7,571 bases of DNA from Chloroflexota bacterium (GTDB lineage Bacteria; Chloroflexota; Limnocylindria; QHBO01), in contig JACDBZ010000306.1 in NCBI GenBank assembly GCA_013694645.1, positions 1 to 7,571 of the forward strand, given 5' to 3'. A program made the translations under genes and the position numbers. A model generated the notes under the pieces. The model made no database searches. It saw nothing but the letters and a program-made list of their open reading frames with translations, and had not been told where the DNA came from. Of this stretch, positions 6,020 to 7,571 are shown in pieces. Position 1 is the first letter of the stretch, and each line of letters opens with the position of its first letter.

Positions 6020-6976
6020 ATGCCACGCATCGACGAGCTGCGCTTCCGTGCGGGCGACCTGTCGCTGGCCGCCACGCTCACCCTCCCGGACGGGGAGGAC
6101 AGGCTGCCGTGGGTGCTGATGGTGCCGAGCTGGCTGCCCCGCACCCGCGATGGCGACTGGGATCGTGCGGCGCACCCTGGCTGGTTCGCGCCACGAGCGT
6201 CCGGCGCTCCCAACGGCCTCTTCGTCCGCCTGGCCGATGCCCTCGTCGAGCGCGGCGTGGCCAGCCTGCGCTACGACCCGCGCGGCTGCGGCGAGTCGGA
6301 CGGCAGCTGGGAGAGGAGCGACCTGTTCAGCAGGATCGACGATGCCCGCGACGCAATCGGCGCCATGCGCTCGCGGCGCGAGCTCGACCTGCGTCGCACC
6401 GCGATCGTCGGGCACGGTGAGGGAACTGTCGTCGCGCTGAGCGTGGCGATCGGCGACCCGGCGATCGGCGCGCTGGGCCTCATCGGCGCATCTGCTCGAA
6501 GCTACCGGGACATCCTGCGTCGCGGCGTCGCGGAACGGGATCGCACCGGTCAGGATCGGCAACACCCGCTGGTCGCCGCGCTGGACCGCAACGCCGAGGA
6601 GCTCATCGAGCGCGCGGAGCGGCGGGAAGCGACGATGACCGTCGACGTGGGAGGCATCCGTGAGGAGCTCAACCTCGCGACGTGGGAGCAATCATTCCAC
6701 ACGCCGCCACTGGCGCTGGCCACCATGCTCCATCGGAACGTGGTCGTCGCGCACGGATCACGCGACGCGTGGTCCGATCCAGCGGAGTCCCGACTCCTGG
6801 TGCAGGTCCTGGCCGATGCCGGCAACGATCCCACGCTCGAGCTCGTGGATGGTGCGGGTCATGACCTCGCTGAGGCGGATGACGCGGCCATCGGCGCGTT
6901 CGCGGCGTCGCTTGCGAATCAGATGGAGCCGCGCGAGTTGCCGCCCGTGCTGCTGGCGATCGAGGGAATGAGCTGA
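6020..6976 (+). CDS. Alpha/beta-hydrolase-fold protein with Gly at the nucleophile position
   Basis: A soluble protein of 318 residues with the alpha/beta hydrolase layout. After an N-terminal beta region (MPRIDELRF...), the RYDPRGCGESDG segment (84-95) is the conserved D-x-R-G-x-G-x-S loop. The nucleophile elbow reads VGHGEGT (130-136), with Gly133 (codon GGT) where Ser is normal. The rest of the triad looks present: Asp249 in AHGSRDAW (244-251) and His281 in DGAGHDL (277-283). A lid-like helical insertion lies around 159-230. It may have lost hydrolase activity, act differently, or reflect one base change (AGT to GGT); no frameshift or stop suggests decay. No signal peptide is seen. The ATG at 6020 is chosen because a TANNNT box lies seven bases upstream and the protein starts normally. 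The substrate is unknown. The divergent oxidoreductase may be co-regulated. Confidence 0.82.
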   Translation: MPRIDELRFRAGDLSLAATLTLPDGEDRLPWVLMVPSWLPRTRDGDWDRAAHPGWFAPRASGAPNGLFVRLADALVERGVASLRYDPRGCGESDGSWERSDLFSRIDDARDAIGAMRSRRELDLRRTAIVGHGEGTVVALSVAIGDPAIGALGLIGASARSYRDILRRGVAERDRTGQDRQHPLVAALDRNAEELIERAERREATMTVDVGGIREELNLATWEQSFHTPPLALATMLHRNVVVAHGSRDAWSDPAESRLLVQVLADAGNDPTLELVDGAGHDLAEADDAAIGAFAASLANQMEPRELPPVLLAIEGMS

Positions 6977-6984
6977 GCACCCGG

Positions 6985-6996
6985 TAGACTCTCGCC
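6985..6996 (+). promoter_or_regulatory. Leaderless-type -10 element of the peroxiredoxin gene
   Basis: TAGACT (6985-6990) is followed by six bases and the ATG at 6997. It lies in the 20-base gap after the hydrolase-like gene, and there is no Shine-Dalgarno sequence in that gap. The peroxiredoxin therefore probably has its own start of transcription in addition to any read-through. Confidence 0.6.
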
Positions 6997-7461
6997 ATGA
7001 CGCAAATTGCTGCCGGCGACCAGGCCCCGACATTCGAATTGAGCGCGGATGACGGCAACATGGTCTCGAGCCAGGCGCTCGTCGGATCCCGCTACGTCCT
7101 CTACTTCTATCCGGAGGACGACACCCCGGGCTGCACCAGGCAGGCATGCGGCCTGCGCGACAGCTGGTCACGCGTGACGGGCACCGGCGTCGAGATCTTC
7201 GGCGTTTCGCCGGACAGCGTGAAGAGCCACGTGAAGTTTCGAGAGAAGTTCGCACTGCCGTATCGGCTTCTGTCAGACGAGGGCCACCAGGTGGCGGAGG
7301 CGTTCGGGGTGTGGATAGAGAAGTCCTTCGCCGGACGCACCTATTTCGGCAACGAGCGCACGACCTTCGTGATCGGCGCCGATGGGCGTATCGAGCATGT
7401 TCTGCCGCAGGTCAAACCGGACGCCCACGTGGACCAGCTGATCGAGGCGCTCGCGGCGTGA
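6997..7461 (+). CDS. bcp: Thiol peroxidase, BCP/PrxQ-type peroxiredoxin
   Basis: A 154-residue peroxiredoxin that reduces hydrogen peroxide and organic peroxides in the cytosol, using thioredoxin or a similar donor. The length is right for the bacterioferritin comigratory protein group. The active site is FYPEDDTPGCTRQAC (37-51): Thr43, Pro44 and peroxidatic Cys46, with the resolving Cys51 five residues on, as in atypical two-cysteine BCP proteins. GVSPDSVKSHVKF (68-80), the LLSDE motif (90-94), and RTTFVIGADGRI (120-131) are further family landmarks. The catalytic Arg is probably Arg120. There is no signal peptide. It is followed at once by a small membrane protein gene whose GTG start overlaps its stop codon (GTGA), suggesting a shared transcript. 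Confidence 0.95.
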   Translation: MTQIAAGDQAPTFELSADDGNMVSSQALVGSRYVLYFYPEDDTPGCTRQACGLRDSWSRVTGTGVEIFGVSPDSVKSHVKFREKFALPYRLLSDEGHQVAEAFGVWIEKSFAGRTYFGNERTTFVIGADGRIEHVLPQVKPDAHVDQLIEALAA

Positions 7462-7565
7462 AAGAGCCATCCGTCTGGGTCGCCAGCGCGGCGGTCGCAT
7501 CGGCGCTCCTGCTGGTCGTGCTGGCGGTCATGGCGCTCGCCGTCCTGCTGGACCCGGTCCGATGA
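7458..7565 (+). CDS. Small single-helix membrane protein (35 residues), unknown
   Basis: A short frame starts at GTG (7458), overlapping the peroxiredoxin stop by four bases (GTGA), and ends with TGA at 7563-7565. The product begins MKEPSVW and then is almost wholly hydrophobic from about residue 8 to 31, ending LLDPVR. This reads as one membrane helix with a short charged tail at each end. GAGG (7444-7447) is ten bases upstream and may serve as a weak ribosome-binding site. Its own stop overlaps an ATG (7562) in the ATGA pattern, so it sits in a chain of coupled genes, which argues for it being real. I do not recognise the family. Confidence 0.55.
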   Translation: MKEPSVWVASAAVASALLLVVLAVMALAVLLDPVR

Positions 7566-7571
7566 TCTGGG
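7562..7571 (+). CDS. Start of a further gene leaving the window
   Basis: An ATG at 7562 overlaps the stop of the small membrane protein gene (ATGA) and opens M-I-W before the window ends. Three codons cannot identify it. The overlap is the only evidence that it is a real start. Confidence 0.35.

Overview
The window is a GC-rich, gene-dense stretch of bacterial chromosome. Nothing in it fixes the taxon. The high GC, several promoters that would give leaderless or nearly leaderless mRNAs (TANNNT six or seven bases before ATG), and a ykoEDC-type vitamin transporter beside a thiamine kinase would fit a Chloroflexota or Actinomycetota relative. That placement is inference. No phage, IS, tRNA, rRNA or CRISPR was seen.

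Left part (1-739, minus strand): an incomplete gene runs off the left edge. It encodes a membrane protein with one N-terminal helix, a soluble domain resembling the BAM/GIDE domain, and a second helix. It is divergent from the next operon and shares its short promoter region.

Centre left (739-4507, plus strand): a thiamine operon. A sigma70-like promoter leads into a well-preserved TPP riboswitch (about 786-877). Four genes follow, tightly packed: thiamine pyrophosphokinase (thiN), the substrate-binding ECF component YkoE, the double ATPase YkoD and the transmembrane coupling component YkoC. Together they would import thiamine, or its HMP precursor, and convert thiamine to TPP. TPP binding to the leader would then shut the operon down.

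Middle (4508-4690): the gap between two convergent genes carries four copies of an AT-rich, nearly palindromic motif, consensus ACCGAAATATCGGT. These form two diverged units of about 63 bp. The second unit runs into the 3' end of the next gene and encodes the last residues of its product. This is the least explained element in the window.

Centre right (4660-6976): a minus-strand FAD-dependent oxidoreductase of the DAO family is divergent from a plus-strand alpha/beta-hydrolase-fold protein. Only 28 bp separate them, and candidate -10 elements on the two strands overlap there. The hydrolase has Gly where the nucleophilic Ser of the elbow motif is expected.

Right end (6997-7571, plus strand): a bacterioferritin comigratory protein/PrxQ-type peroxiredoxin with both cysteines has its own leaderless-type promoter. 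It overlaps by four bases a 35-residue single-helix membrane protein, which in turn overlaps the start codon of a further gene that leaves the window.
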